Assembly: GCF_900115755.1 (NCBI RefSeq)
Contig: NZ_FOXQ01000006.1
Location: forward strand, 248,001-312,000
Length of the DNA: 64,000 nucleotides
Direction: 5' to 3'
DNA from: Parafilimonas terrae
Lineage (GTDB): Bacteria > Bacteroidota > Bacteroidia > Chitinophagales > Chitinophagaceae
Shown here piece after piece: positions 44,763 through 54,157 of the stretch. The first letter of the stretch is position 1; every line of letters starts with the position of its first letter. Under the pieces are notes generated by a model. It ran no database searches. It was not told where the DNA came from and was given only the letters and a program-made list of their open reading frames with translations. The translations under genes and the position numbers were made by a program.

Positions 44763-45959
44763 TTACTTTCCATCATAATAGAAAACAATTTTAGCATTGG
44801 TTTGCATATCTGTTTTTACAGATAATTTATAAACCTTCTCTCCCACCGTAACACGCATCAGTGCTGTATTTGGAGCAATTTTTCCAAGGTTCTCTGCAAT
44901 CATGGTAAACTCATGCATTGGGTTAGCAGCATCAGCATGAATTTTTATAGTGATAGGTTCTTTTAATAAAGTTTGATTGTTTACAATTAAAGCACCATTA
45001 TGATAAACGCTTACCCGGTCGCCATCAATTTGTGCATTGTCAAACAGCTCCAGTAAAATATCCGGCGTTGTTATGTGATATGTGTTTAATAAAACATTAT
45101 CCCTTGTTTCCAACGCTTTTGCAGTTGTGGGGCTCGCTGAATCTTTAACAGGCAATGGCGCTTTTGGTATAGAAGCTTTTGCAATGGAATCGTTTATATG
45201 CTGCGTTTTTTTTTGTCTGGCAATATTATTAGCAGCAGTTATCGAATCCTGCATTTGTTTATCATGCTTCTTTGCAAGGTTTATTGAATCAGCAATCTCT
45301 TTTCTTCTTTTTTTTACAAATGCAATTGCAGCAATTGTTGAATCTTTAATTCGTTGCTCTTCATTTTGCCGGACAATATTATTTGCAGCCGCAACAGAAT
45401 CGTTATACTTTTTTTCTGCGGCAATATCAGCAGGCGTTTTTTCTTTGCATGCAGAAAGATCATCTGCACCATCGCCAAAACGGGTAATAAGATATTGCTG
45501 TGTTGCTGAATCAAAATCGCAGATTGATTTATGGTAAACAGTAACGCCATTGCATTCCTTTTTACAACCAGAAATACGTGTAGTTAAAACAAGCCTGCTA
45601 TTTTCAATCGTTATATTATTCTCAGAGTTACAGTTTGAACAATCGCTCCATTCGCCATTTGGCGGGTTTTTCCTGTAAAGCACAGCACCATTCTTAATCA
45701 CGATAGTTTCACCATCAACAGAACCGATGAGCGCCGTTTCAACTTTTATATTATGACGGCCTTTTATTTCATTGGTTCTTATACCAAAAAAAGAATTGCC
45801 ATCAGTAGAATCTATTATGATGGTTCTTACGAGTTCAGTTTTATTAACGCTGGATGACCCATTCCATGTACCTAACAACCAGTTAAGGCTTTGGGCATTG
45901 TCGGCAAAGCATATAAAGCAGCCAGCCAGCAGCAGCGCCGGTTTTTTAAGTTTAATCAT
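44763..45959 (-). CDS. Modular exported protein: N-terminal beta domain, helical linker, conserved C-terminal domain
   Basis: A 398-residue protein with a signal peptide (cleavage near ADNAQS). The beta-rich N-terminal domain opens LGTWNGSSSV and has paired cysteines (CSNC, CKKEC). Residues about 180-275 form a charged helical linker with repeated DS-AANNI-RQ and DSI units, likely coiled coil. The last 98 residues (301-398) align without gaps with the C-terminus of the protein at 36975-38381, about half identical by eye (ELFDN-IDGDR, MHEFTMIAENLG, APNTALM). The two proteins are thus built alike but with different centres. Function is unknown. Confidence 0.75.
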   Translation of the reverse strand: MIKLKKPALLLAGCFICFADNAQSLNWLLGTWNGSSSVNKTELVRTIIIDSTDGNSFFGIRTNEIKGRHNIKVETALIGSVDGETIVIKNGAVLYRKNPPNGEWSDCSNCNSENNITIENSRLVLTTRISGCKKECNGVTVYHKSICDFDSATQQYLITRFGDGADDLSACKEKTPADIAAEKKYNDSVAAANNIVRQNEEQRIKDSTIAAIAFVKKRRKEIADSINLAKKHDKQMQDSITAANNIARQKKTQHINDSIAKASIPKAPLPVKDSASPTTAKALETRDNVLLNTYHITTPDILLELFDNAQIDGDRVSVYHNGALIVNNQTLLKEPITIKIHADAANPMHEFTMIAENLGKIAPNTALMRVTVGEKVYKLSVKTDMQTNAKIVFYYDGK

Positions 45960-45998
45960 AGAGCAAACAATTAGCTTCGTATACAGGATTAAAACGTG

Positions 45999-47288
45999 TT
46001 ACAAATTTACTTCTGCTACTAAAAATACGCTGCCACAAATTAAAACCAGGTCTTCTTTATCAGCACGGGTAATGGCTTCAGAAAGCGCTGCATTTACATC
46101 TTCAAAATATTTTCCTTTCAGGCCATGCACAGCAGCAAGGCCGGCAAGCATTTTTTCGTTTAGGGCCCTTGGCAATTGCGCTTTGGTAAAATAGTAATTC
46201 GCAGTTACAGGCAACAAAGACAGGATGCTTTCAATATCTTTATCTTTTACAAATCCAATAATCAAATGCAGGCGGGTATAGCTTTCAAGCTCAAGTTGTT
46301 CCAGCAGTTGTTTTATGCCCGCAGCATTATGCGCCACATCAACAATTACAGCCGGGTTTTCTTTTAATTTCTCCCATCGCCCGTGAAGGCCGGTGAGATG
46401 TTTTACTTGTTTTAAAGCCTTTTGTATATGCTGCAGTTTTATTTGCCATCCCTTGAGCTGCAGTTGATGCACCGCTTCTAAAACAGTAACTATATTTTTT
46501 GTTTGATAAATGCCCGGCAAATCGAGCAGGAAAGTATGATGTTCATCTTTTCTCACATCAACCACTTCTGCTTTCAAATGATTGTTTTCATAGTTGAAGT
46601 CCTGCACATAAAAATTTTCCTGTGCAAAAATCAGCGGTGCGTTTTTTTCTTTGGCAGCCGTTTGAAAAACCGGTCTTGTTTCATCCACAACTTCGCCGAT
46701 TATTGCAGGAATATTTTGCTTGATAATACCTGCTTTTTCATAGGCTATTTTTTCAAGCGTATCGCCCAGTATTTGCGTATGATCGTAACCAATATTTGTA
46801 ATGATTGAAAGTTCAGGCAATATAATATTCGTGCTGTCAAGCCTGCCGCCAAGCCCCGTTTCTATAACAGCTACATCTACATTTTGCTGCGCAAAATATT
46901 CAAACGCCATTGCAACCGTTATCTCAAAAAAAGAAGGTTCGAGACGTTCAAACTGTGGTTTAATTTTTTCAGTGAAATCAATAATAAATTCTTCAGTGCA
47001 CATTATACCATTCACTTTTATTCTTTCCCTGAAATCTTTTAAATGCGGCGACGTATATAAGCCTGTTTTATAACCGGCAGTTTGCAAAATGGCCGCCAGT
47101 ATATGGCTAACAGAACCCTTGCCATTTGTACCTGCAATATGAATGCTCTTAAATTTTTTTTGCGGGTTATTTAATGCAGCGCAAAGTTGTTTGGTATTGG
47201 TTAAATCTTTCTTGTAAGCATCTGTGCCAATGCGGCTGAACATGGGCAACTGTTCGTATAAATATGCAAGCGTATCAGCGTACGTCAT
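45999..47288 (-). CDS. folC: Folylpolyglutamate synthase / dihydrofolate synthase
   Basis: A 429-residue Mur-ligase-type enzyme that adds glutamate to dihydropteroate and folates. Marks are HIAGTNGKGSVSHILAAIL with the P-loop near residue 50, YTSPHLKDFRERIKVNG, VAVIETGLGGRLDSTNI near 138, NIGYDHTQILGDTLEKIAYEKAGI and DVAHNAAG near 315. It is followed by the modular exported protein gene on the same strand after 39 nt. Confidence 0.95.
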   Translation of the reverse strand: MTYADTLAYLYEQLPMFSRIGTDAYKKDLTNTKQLCAALNNPQKKFKSIHIAGTNGKGSVSHILAAILQTAGYKTGLYTSPHLKDFRERIKVNGIMCTEEFIIDFTEKIKPQFERLEPSFFEITVAMAFEYFAQQNVDVAVIETGLGGRLDSTNIILPELSIITNIGYDHTQILGDTLEKIAYEKAGIIKQNIPAIIGEVVDETRPVFQTAAKEKNAPLIFAQENFYVQDFNYENNHLKAEVVDVRKDEHHTFLLDLPGIYQTKNIVTVLEAVHQLQLKGWQIKLQHIQKALKQVKHLTGLHGRWEKLKENPAVIVDVAHNAAGIKQLLEQLELESYTRLHLIIGFVKDKDIESILSLLPVTANYYFTKAQLPRALNEKMLAGLAAVHGLKGKYFEDVNAALSEAITRADKEDLVLICGSVFLVAEVNL

Positions 47289-47371
47289 ACTGCAAAGTAA
47301 AATGAAAGATATTGGATTTGTATTGTAATCAATATTAGAAATATTAGATTTATATGAGATAGACTGTAATT

Positions 47372-47407
47372 AAAAGGCCGGAAAGCTTTTACACTTCCCG
47401 GCCTTTT
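47372..47407 (-). terminator. Intrinsic terminator of accBC
   Basis: A perfect 10-bp stem, AAAAGGCCGG/CCGGCCTTTT (47372-47381 with 47398-47407), lies 21 nt after the accC stop, with a T-run on the minus strand. Confidence 0.9.
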
Positions 47408-47427
47408 ATCGGTTATTAATTTTTACT

Positions 47428-48765
47428 TTATTCCATTACAAAAGTTTCCAGGAATTTGGTAGTGAAATTTCCTTTGCGGAAATCTTCGTTCTTCATCAAT
47501 TGAAGATGGAAAGGAATGGTTGTTTTTACTCCATCAATTACATACTCGCTTAAAGCACGGTACATGGTATCAATTGCTTCTTCACGGGTGCGGGCAACCG
47601 TTATGAGCTTGCCGATCATAGAATCGTAATACGGCGGAATTACATAACCTGCATATACATGGCTGTCAACACGCACACCATGACCGCCGGGTGTATTCAA
47701 TACATTTATCCTACCGGGTGAAGGCCGGAAATCATTATACGGGTCTTCCGCATTTATACGGCATTCAATAGCGTGCATTTGCGGTGCATAGTTTTCACCG
47801 GAAATTCTTTCGCCCATTGCAATTTTAATCTGCTCTTTTATAAGATCGAAATTGATAACTTCCTCTGTAACGCAATGTTCTACCTGTATGCGGGTGTTCA
47901 TTTCCATGAAGTAAAAATTACGGTGTTTATCAACCAGGAATTCTATGGTGCCCACGCTTTCATAATTAATAGCCGAAGCAGCTTTAATAGCGGCAGCGCC
48001 CATTTTTTCACGCAGTTCAGGCGTCATAAAAGGCGAAGGGGATTCTTCTACCAATTTCTGGTGCCTGCGCTGAATGCTGCAATCGCGTTCGCTTAAATGG
48101 CAAACCGTACCAAACTGGTCACCTGCAACCTGTATTTCTATATGGCGTGGCTCTTCCACAAATTTCTCCATATAAATGCCATCGTTTTTAAACGAAGCGG
48201 CTGCTTCAGCTTTAGCGGTATTATAAGCACGTTCAATTTCGCTTTCATTCCATACAACGCGCATGCCTTTGCCACCGCCACCAGCGGTTGCTTTTAATAT
48301 AATGGGATAACCAATTTCCTTTGCCAGCGATTTGGCTTCATCCAGGTCTTTTAATAAACCTTCACCGCCCGGCACTACAGGCACGCCTGCTTTTATCATG
48401 GTTTCTTTGGCGGTTATTTTATCGCCCATAGCATTAATCATGGCCGGCGTGGGCCCTATGAATTTAATACCATGATCGCCGCATATCTGTGCAAACTTTG
48501 AATTTTCTGCCAGGAAACCATAACCCGGGTGAATAGCATCAGCATTGGTAATTTCCGATGCGGCAATTATATGCGGAATATTAAGATAAGAATCGCTGCT
48601 TTGAGGCTTGCCAATGCATACAGCCTCGTCGGCAAAACGCACATGAAGGCTGTCTTTATCGGCAGTAGAATAAACAGCCACCGTTTTAATGCCCATTTCT
48701 CTGCAGGTTCTTATAACACGAAGGGCAATTTCGCCACGGTTGGCTATGAGTATTTTTTTAAACAC
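47428..48765 (-). CDS. accC: Acetyl-CoA carboxylase, biotin carboxylase subunit
   Basis: The 445-residue ATP-grasp subunit that carboxylates biotin on AccB with bicarbonate. Marks are [22 protein letters not shown] at the N-terminus, [25 protein letters not shown] with the Gly-rich ATP loop near residue 158, [17 protein letters not shown], and [15 protein letters not shown]. It follows accB on the same strand across an 84-nt gap that holds a word repeat. Confidence 0.97.
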   Translation of the reverse strand: MFKKILIANRGEIALRVIRTCREMGIKTVAVYSTADKDSLHVRFADEAVCIGKPQSSDSYLNIPHIIAASEITNADAIHPGYGFLAENSKFAQICGDHGIKFIGPTPAMINAMGDKITAKETMIKAGVPVVPGGEGLLKDLDEAKSLAKEIGYPIILKATAGGGGKGMRVVWNESEIERAYNTAKAEAAASFKNDGIYMEKFVEEPRHIEIQVAGDQFGTVCHLSERDCSIQRRHQKLVEESPSPFMTPELREKMGAAAIKAASAINYESVGTIEFLVDKHRNFYFMEMNTRIQVEHCVTEEVINFDLIKEQIKIAMGERISGENYAPQMHAIECRINAEDPYNDFRPSPGRINVLNTPGGHGVRVDSHVYAGYVIPPYYDSMIGKLITVARTREEAIDTMYRALSEYVIDGVKTTIPFHLQLMKNEDFRKGNFTTKFLETFVME

Positions 48766-48770
48766 TTTAA

Positions 48771-48849
48771 TAAATTAAAAATTAAAAATTAAAAATTAAA
48801 ATCGCGTTATGTCAAATGATGTTTTGACTTTTGATTTTTTAATTTTTAC
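48771..48849. repeat. Inverted-arm degenerate word repeat (word AAATTAAA) between accB and accC
   Basis: Left arm 48771-48801 is four tandem copies of AAATTAAA-type units. Right arm 48822-48849 carries the inverse (TTTTTTAATTTTTACT). It fills the accB-accC gap. Confidence 0.6.
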
Positions 48850-49344
48850 TTAGGCTGGTTCTACTAAAAACAGAGGCTGGTCGAATTCAACGGGGCTTGC
48901 ATCTTCAACAAGTATTTTTGCAATTTTGCCGCTCACTTCACTTTCAATTTCATTAAAGAGTTTCATGGCTTCTATTATGCAAACAACTTTACCCGGTGCA
49001 ATTTCATCCCCAACTTCTACAAAATTTGGTTTGTCAGGGCCAGGCCTTTTATAAAAAGTACCAATCATCGGGCTTTTTATGGTGATGAGATTATCTGTTT
49101 TTAAAGGAGCAGTTGCGGTTTGCTGTGCCGGTGCAGTTGCTGCGGCTACCGGCTGCGGAAGAGCAGCGGCCTGTGGCTGAACATATAGCGGCGCCTGTAC
49201 CGGGAATTGCTGTATCTCAGGTTGATAAACTTTGTCTCTTTTCTGTTTGATTAATATTTTAAAATCTTTTTCTTCAATGCTCAATTCCCCTATGTTGCTT
49301 TTATTTACAAGCTTAATAAGTTCCTGAATTTGTTTATAATCCAT
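48850..49344 (-). CDS. accB: Acetyl-CoA carboxylase, biotin carboxyl carrier protein
   Basis: A 164-residue carrier whose lysine is biotinylated. The C-terminal biotinyl domain (about 88-164) has VCIIEAMKLFNEIESE, with the target Lys near residue 126. The N-terminal 85 residues include a Pro/Ala/Gln-rich linker (about 40-80). It starts the accBC operon. No clear Bacteroidota promoter element is seen upstream, only an imperfect TATTTTG. Confidence 0.95.
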   Translation of the reverse strand: MDYKQIQELIKLVNKSNIGELSIEEKDFKILIKQKRDKVYQPEIQQFPVQAPLYVQPQAAALPQPVAAATAPAQQTATAPLKTDNLITIKSPMIGTFYKRPGPDKPNFVEVGDEIAPGKVVCIIEAMKLFNEIESEVSGKIAKILVEDASPVEFDQPLFLVEPA

Positions 49345-49541
49345 AATTTAATTTTTGGGGTTATTTATATGATTTTAGTGAAAAAGGGCAGGCAAAATAG
49401 GCAAAAATTGCACAGAACAGCCAGTTTTTGTAAAAAACAGGCGTTTTCTCAGAAAATATATTTTTAAAAAAAAGCTTCATTTTTTGCATACAATAGTGTA
49501 TAAGCAATGCCTGGTTTTTATTGTTGTCATCAATATGCATT

Positions 49542-51134
49542 TTATCGGACCAATATAGCGAACTGCTGGCTGAAAGCGCCTGACGCTGCAAAAATATCTT
49601 TAAAGAAAGATGGCTTTGAAACAGTATAAAATGCCGAAAAATTCTCTACTCTTTCCTGCAGGTTACCGGAAGGGAAAAGTTGCTTTTTTATTTTTTGCAA
49701 CTGCACCTGGTCTGTAACATATTTCTTTTTTTCAGCACGGAGCATTTTTTTCTCGAGGCCGGAAAGCCCCTTAAGCGTTTTTACTTTTAATGCTGCAATA
49801 TGCTGAACAAGCGTGGTATCTATTTTTGAAGCAATGCCCGAAATTTCATTATACAATAACTCTGCCTGTGTAAATTCTGCTTCAAGGCTGGTGATGTTAT
49901 TACTGTGCTCGTGCACAAACCGGTTCATTAAAAGGTGTTCATCTTCAAAGAAATCGGCGGGAGCAAAATCCATCGCTTTTATCTTTCCTGCCGCTCTTTC
50001 ATCTACCAGTAAAAATGAATTGCGCAAAACAAGCATGGGATATGGAATATCCACCGCATTAAAAACATCTTTTAGCTCAAGCCAGTAAGCCAGCTCTCCA
50101 CCGCCGCCAACGAAAATAATGTTCGGTAAAATGGTTTCCTGCAAAGCGCCACGCAAAATAACATTAGGACTGAAACGTTCAGGATGTTCGTCGAGTTCCT
50201 TTAATATTTCATCAAGCGACCATTCCAATTTTAAACTTTCAACCTTGAACTTTTCATCTTCGGCTTCAATCCGCTCCCGCTTATCATCAATTAAATAAAA
50301 CAGGTTTATCTGCCGGCCGCTTGCCTGCACCTTGTAATGCGCTTCAAGCTGTTTTGTTGTTTTAGCAACAGCTTTATGTGAAAATTGTTCTTTTAATTCT
50401 TTTTCAATTACAGGCTGAAAAAGTTTTTTGAGAGCAGCATTATCAGGAATTAAAACAATCAATCCATATTCTCCAAACAAACCATTTAATAAATGAAGCG
50501 TTGCCTGTTGAATACTTGTTTTTTCTTTATAGGCAGAACGAAAAAGTTCCATCAGTTCTTTACCATACGGCAATACGCTAAGCTGTCCTTCTATTTCATT
50601 CAACACCTGCAGCAAAGCTTTATCAACATACATTCGGCCAACAGCGCCGGTTTGTTTTGTTTGCCAGGTGTATTTTATCTGGTTGATGGTAATATTATTC
50701 AGTTCATCAAGATCTGCATCTTCGCTGCCCATAAAATACACCGGCACAAAATGTTTTTCTTTATGAGAAGCGTTTAATTCTTCTGCAATTTTTATAACAT
50801 GAAAAATTTTATAGATAACATATAAAGGCCCGGTAAAAATATTGGGCTGATGCGCGGTTGTAACAGTAAAAGTGTTTTCATTTAAGAGCGACTGAATATT
50901 AGAAGATGTTTTTTCAGAAACGCTTAACCCTTCATACTGTTGCTGAAGCTGCTGAACCAAAACCTGGCGGTGTTTAAAACCTTCCTTTTGAGCGATGGCA
51001 GCCGACACATTTTCCGGTTGCGGACGAAGGTTATAAAAAGGCTGCAAGGCCTCAGCGTTATTTAAATAATCAATAACGAGCTTAGAAAAATATCCTGTCT
51101 TTTCGTAAGAAACATAACTACAGTGTGTATCCAT
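49542..51134 (-). CDS. bshC: Bacillithiol biosynthesis cysteine-adding enzyme
   Basis: The last enzyme of bacillithiol synthesis, adding cysteine to glucosaminyl-malate. I start it at the ATG at 51134 (530 residues), which gives the family-like N-terminus (SYVSYEKTGYFSKLVIDYL); a longer frame from 51164 adds 10 residues. Marks are FTVTTAHQPNIFTGPLYVIYKI near residue 95, PVYFMGSEDADLDELNNI near 140, and FVGGGGELAYWLELKDVF near 335. The coiled C-terminal part ends in SFFKDIFAASGAF. Its presence implies bacillithiol as a thiol cofactor here, which is known in some Bacteroidota. Confidence 0.93.
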   Translation of the reverse strand: MDTHCSYVSYEKTGYFSKLVIDYLNNAEALQPFYNLRPQPENVSAAIAQKEGFKHRQVLVQQLQQQYEGLSVSEKTSSNIQSLLNENTFTVTTAHQPNIFTGPLYVIYKIFHVIKIAEELNASHKEKHFVPVYFMGSEDADLDELNNITINQIKYTWQTKQTGAVGRMYVDKALLQVLNEIEGQLSVLPYGKELMELFRSAYKEKTSIQQATLHLLNGLFGEYGLIVLIPDNAALKKLFQPVIEKELKEQFSHKAVAKTTKQLEAHYKVQASGRQINLFYLIDDKRERIEAEDEKFKVESLKLEWSLDEILKELDEHPERFSPNVILRGALQETILPNIIFVGGGGELAYWLELKDVFNAVDIPYPMLVLRNSFLLVDERAAGKIKAMDFAPADFFEDEHLLMNRFVHEHSNNITSLEAEFTQAELLYNEISGIASKIDTTLVQHIAALKVKTLKGLSGLEKKMLRAEKKKYVTDQVQLQKIKKQLFPSGNLQERVENFSAFYTVSKPSFFKDIFAASGAFSQQFAILVR

Positions 51135-51179
51135 TGGGATGCAAATTAAGGCACTAAACAACACGTTCCGTTACCGGCT

Positions 51180-52487
51180 CTATATAACTTCTCCTTCTAA
51201 ATCGTAATCGAAGGCATTGGTTATTTTTACCTGTATAAACTGGCCCGGCTGTAATTTTTTGCCTGATTGAATAATTACTTCATTATCCACCTCAACGCTG
51301 TCAAATTCTGTGCGGCCCAAATAGCGGCCTGCTTCTTTTTTATCTACGATAACTTTAAATACTTTGCCTACTTTTTCTGCATTTTTTTCATAGCTTATTT
51401 CCTGCTGCACTTCCATTATTTCTTCTGCACGCTTTTGTTTTTCAGCAGCAGGTACATCATCAACAAGGTTATAGCCACTGGTACCTTCTTCATGTGAATA
51501 TGTAAACACGCCAACTCTGTCAAAACGTTGCTCCTGCAAAAAAGATTTCAGTTCTTGCACATCATCTTTTGTTTCACCTGGAAAGCCAGCTATTAAAGTA
51601 GTGCGCAAACATATACCCGGCACTTTATCACGGATAGTATTTAATGTTTCAATGATTTCTGTTCTGGTGCTTTGGCGTTTCATTAGCTGCAGCATGCGGT
51701 CACTGGCATGTTGCAAAGGCATATCAAGATAATTGCAGATGTTTTCACGCTCACGCATTACATCCAATACTTCAAAGGGAAATTTGTTAGGATAAGCATA
51801 ATGCAAACGAATCCATTCCAGGCCCTGCACATCGCTTAATTTTTTCAGCAGGTCGGCCAGCATTCTTTTTTTATAAATATCCAAACCGTAATAGGTAAGT
51901 TCCTGTGCTATCAGCATGATTTCTTTTACGCCACGTTTCACCAAACCTTCTGCTTCTGCTACAATTTCTTCAATGGTTTTGCTGATGTGTTTACCGCGCA
52001 TTAAAGGAATAGCGCAAAAAGCACAAGTGCGGTTGCAGCCTTCGCTTATTTTTAAATAGGCATAATGTTTTGGCGTACTTAATAATCTTTCGCCTAATAA
52101 TTCTTTTTTATAATCGGCATCAAATTCTTTCAATATCAAAGGCAATTCCAATGTTCCAAACCAGGAATCCACTTCCGGGATTTCTGATTCAAGGTCATTC
52201 CGATAGCGTTCACTCAAACAGCCGGTAACATACACTTTATCCAGCTTGCCACGCTTCTTTAAATCAACCTGTGCGAGAATAGTGTTAATGCTTTCTTCTT
52301 TGGCCTTATCAATAAATCCGCAGGTATTCACCACCACAATGTTGTGATCGAGTTTGGCATTTTCATGCACCACATTTATTTCATTGGCTTTTAGCTGGCC
52401 GCTAAGCACCTCGCTGTCAACCAGGTTTTTGCTGCAGCCCAGTGTAATAATATTTACCTTATCAGGTTTTAATGTTCTCGCCTTCAT
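51180..52487 (-). CDS. rimO: Ribosomal protein S12 methylthiotransferase RimO
   Basis: A radical-SAM enzyme that methylthiolates an Asp of ribosomal protein S12. I start it at the ATG at 52487 (435 residues) because a TACCTTTG promoter element lies just upstream, inside the longer frame. The N-terminal UPF0004 region has its three Cys (TLGCSKNLVDSE, NTCGFIDKA, VTGCLSERY); the radical-SAM motif is CNRTCAFCAIP; GFPGETKDDVQELKSFL follows and a TRAM domain ends the protein. The bshC gene follows after 45 nt. Confidence 0.95.
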   Translation of the reverse strand: MKARTLKPDKVNIITLGCSKNLVDSEVLSGQLKANEINVVHENAKLDHNIVVVNTCGFIDKAKEESINTILAQVDLKKRGKLDKVYVTGCLSERYRNDLESEIPEVDSWFGTLELPLILKEFDADYKKELLGERLLSTPKHYAYLKISEGCNRTCAFCAIPLMRGKHISKTIEEIVAEAEGLVKRGVKEIMLIAQELTYYGLDIYKKRMLADLLKKLSDVQGLEWIRLHYAYPNKFPFEVLDVMRERENICNYLDMPLQHASDRMLQLMKRQSTRTEIIETLNTIRDKVPGICLRTTLIAGFPGETKDDVQELKSFLQEQRFDRVGVFTYSHEEGTSGYNLVDDVPAAEKQKRAEEIMEVQQEISYEKNAEKVGKVFKVIVDKKEAGRYLGRTEFDSVEVDNEVIIQSGKKLQPGQFIQVKITNAFDYDLEGEVI

Positions 52488-52498
52488 AATAAAGTGTG

Positions 52499-52506
52499 CA
52501 AAGGTA
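52499..52506 (-). promoter_or_regulatory. -7 promoter element of rimO
   Basis: Minus-strand TACCTTTG fits TAnnTTTG, 11 nt before the chosen rimO ATG. It supports that start over an upstream one at 52586. Confidence 0.55.
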
Positions 52507-52615
52507 AAGCAGGGAAATTTATGCAGGAAGATATTAACAAGTAGCCGGAAAGCAACTGCAATTGTTTTAAACTGATATGAATACATTGCAGGTATCTCTC
52601 ATTTCATCAACCCGT

Positions 52616-53725
52616 CTATCCCAGTTTTTTTCGCAGCCATTTACGAACCGGCTCATCATACCATTTTAAACTGGCATACGCCAAAACGATGCTACCTATT
52701 AAAATTAACAACGCATAAGGCCAGGCCTGCGCGATGGTAACACCTTTATGGTTGCTGATCCAGGCAACATAAAAATACACTATTGGATAGTGCACGAGGT
52801 AAAGCGGGTAAGATATATCGCCTAAGAATTTGCATATCCTGCGTTCAGCCTGGCTATATATTGCGCCACTGGCACCGAGGTAAACAATAAGTGGAAAAAT
52901 AATGATGATACACACTGATTCATAAACTCCGTTCATCCAAAGATGTTCAGCACCGCCTATGCGTGGCATGTATAAAACAAGGGCAATTAAAAAGCTGCAC
53001 CATAAAAAAGCATTCTTAATGCGGGTGGGTTTAGCTATGCGTGAAAGCAGCAGGCCTGCAAAGAAGGGATACATAGTGCGGGTAATGCCCACGCGTACCT
53101 GTTCTGCATTTAACGTCCAGCCGCCGCTGACATCGCCGTTGGTAATGGCTAAATGCGCGAGTGCTATGGCCGAGATCAATACTAAAATACCCAACGCTGT
53201 TTTTGAGAACTTCCTGATGCCGATGGCATACAGAATATTGGCAATGTATTCAAAAAACAATGACCAGCCTACACTATTGAGCGGGTGCATTTCTTCCCAT
53301 CCACGTATATCCATTGATAAAGGAACAGGCAGGATAGTATATCCAATAAACATCACAAGCAGCATTTTCCACAGGGGAATGGTATGGATGATAGGCCAGA
53401 TGGTTGAATCTGTAAAGTAAAAGCCAATTGCCCCAAGCGTCATTCCTAACACCACCATTGGTTGAAGCCGTTCAATACGGCGCTTAAAAAAAGTGCCGGC
53501 AGTCATTTTATGCCAGCGGTCGTCATAGGCATAACCGATTACAAAGCCTGACAACAGGAAGAAGAAATCAACAGCCAGGTAGCCATGGTTAACAATAATA
53601 TCCAGATGCCCGGTTCCTAATGGTTCTGTAAGGTGAAAAGTTACAACGATAATGGCTGCCACACCACGTAATCCATCCAATATGAGGTAATGCGGCTTTG
53701 TGGAAAGACTGTTATTATTACTCAT
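52616..53725 (-). CDS. Membrane acyltransferase (acyltransferase 3 family)
   Basis: A 369-residue protein with about ten membrane helices, of the OafA/YrhL-like acyltransferase 3 family, which O-acylates exported sugars or other envelope molecules. The family His is in LRGVAAIIVVTFHLTEP near residue 27, followed by YLAVDFFFLLSGFVIGYAYDDRW and the paired Arg region FFKRRIERLQPM. It ends in a basic tail (KWLRKKLG). Substrate is unknown; no glycan cluster is nearby. Confidence 0.9.
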   Translation of the reverse strand: MSNNNSLSTKPHYLILDGLRGVAAIIVVTFHLTEPLGTGHLDIIVNHGYLAVDFFFLLSGFVIGYAYDDRWHKMTAGTFFKRRIERLQPMVVLGMTLGAIGFYFTDSTIWPIIHTIPLWKMLLVMFIGYTILPVPLSMDIRGWEEMHPLNSVGWSLFFEYIANILYAIGIRKFSKTALGILVLISAIALAHLAITNGDVSGGWTLNAEQVRVGITRTMYPFFAGLLLSRIAKPTRIKNAFLWCSFLIALVLYMPRIGGAEHLWMNGVYESVCIIIIFPLIVYLGASGAIYSQAERRICKFLGDISYPLYLVHYPIVYFYVAWISNHKGVTIAQAWPYALLILIGSIVLAYASLKWYDEPVRKWLRKKLG

Positions 53726-53910
53726 TGAGCTTAAATATGAAACCCGGCCTTAATAAGATTAAATTGTTATTAATAGACTTTTGTAAAAATAGGTAAGCAG
53801 CTTATCTGAATTAAACCAAATCGTATCAAAATGCAGACAGATAGTTTCAATTTTATATAATTGAAGTGGCTGAAATAACATATCAGCCATCATCTCTTCA
53901 AATCTCTTAA

Positions 53911-53941
53911 AAATAAAAAAGGCGCAATTGCTTGCACCTTT
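53911..53941 (-). terminator. Terminator of tRNA-Lys
   Basis: On the minus strand AAAGGTGCAA pairs with TTGCGCCTTT (one T-G wobble) around a 4-nt loop, followed by a long T-rich run. It lies directly after the tRNA 3' end. Confidence 0.85.
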
Positions 53942-53943
53942 CG

Positions 53944-54016
53944 TGAACCCGCTGGGACTCGAACCCAGGGCCCCAACATTAAAAGTGTTGTGCTCTACCA
54001 GCTGAGCTACGAGTTC
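53944..54016 (-). tRNA. tRNA-Lys (anticodon UUU)
   Basis: A 73-nt cloverleaf on the minus strand. The acceptor pairs GAACTCG with CGGGTTC, the D stem is GCTC/GAGC, the anticodon stem CAACA/TGTTG encloses CTTTTAA with anticodon TTT, the variable loop is GGGCC, and the T arm is CTGGG-TTCGAGT-CCCAG. The discriminator is A and CCA is not encoded. A strong promoter and a terminator flank it. Confidence 0.97.
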
Positions 54017-54039
54017 ATCCCTTTTTGTTTTTGGGAGTG

Positions 54040-54070
54040 CAAAAATAGAAGAAAAACATATTGCACCAAA
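54040..54070 (-). promoter_or_regulatory. Promoter of tRNA-Lys (TTTG, 19 nt, TATTTTTG)
   Basis: On the minus strand TTTG (54070-54067) is followed by exactly 19 nt and TATTTTTG (54047-54040). This is the best full match to the Bacteroidota -33/-7 consensus in the window. Transcription would start about 19 nt before the mature tRNA. Confidence 0.75.
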
Positions 54071-54133
54071 ACTTAAATAATATCTTTCTTCTTACTTTTC
54101 AATATTTACATTTCTACAACCTTTACAAGTAAC

Positions 54134-54141
54134 TAAATTTG
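54134..54141 (+). promoter_or_regulatory. -7 promoter element of the SDR gene
   Basis: TAAATTTG fits TAnnTTTG, 16 nt before the ATG at 54158; TTT lies 20 nt upstream as a partial -33 match. Confidence 0.55.
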
Positions 54142-54157
54142 CAGGCAAATAAATGAT

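Noticed and set aside
49361-49591. 76-residue frame between accB and bshC
   Set aside because: It overlaps the bshC end, is low in recognisable sequence and has no promoter or homology cue; treated as noncoding.
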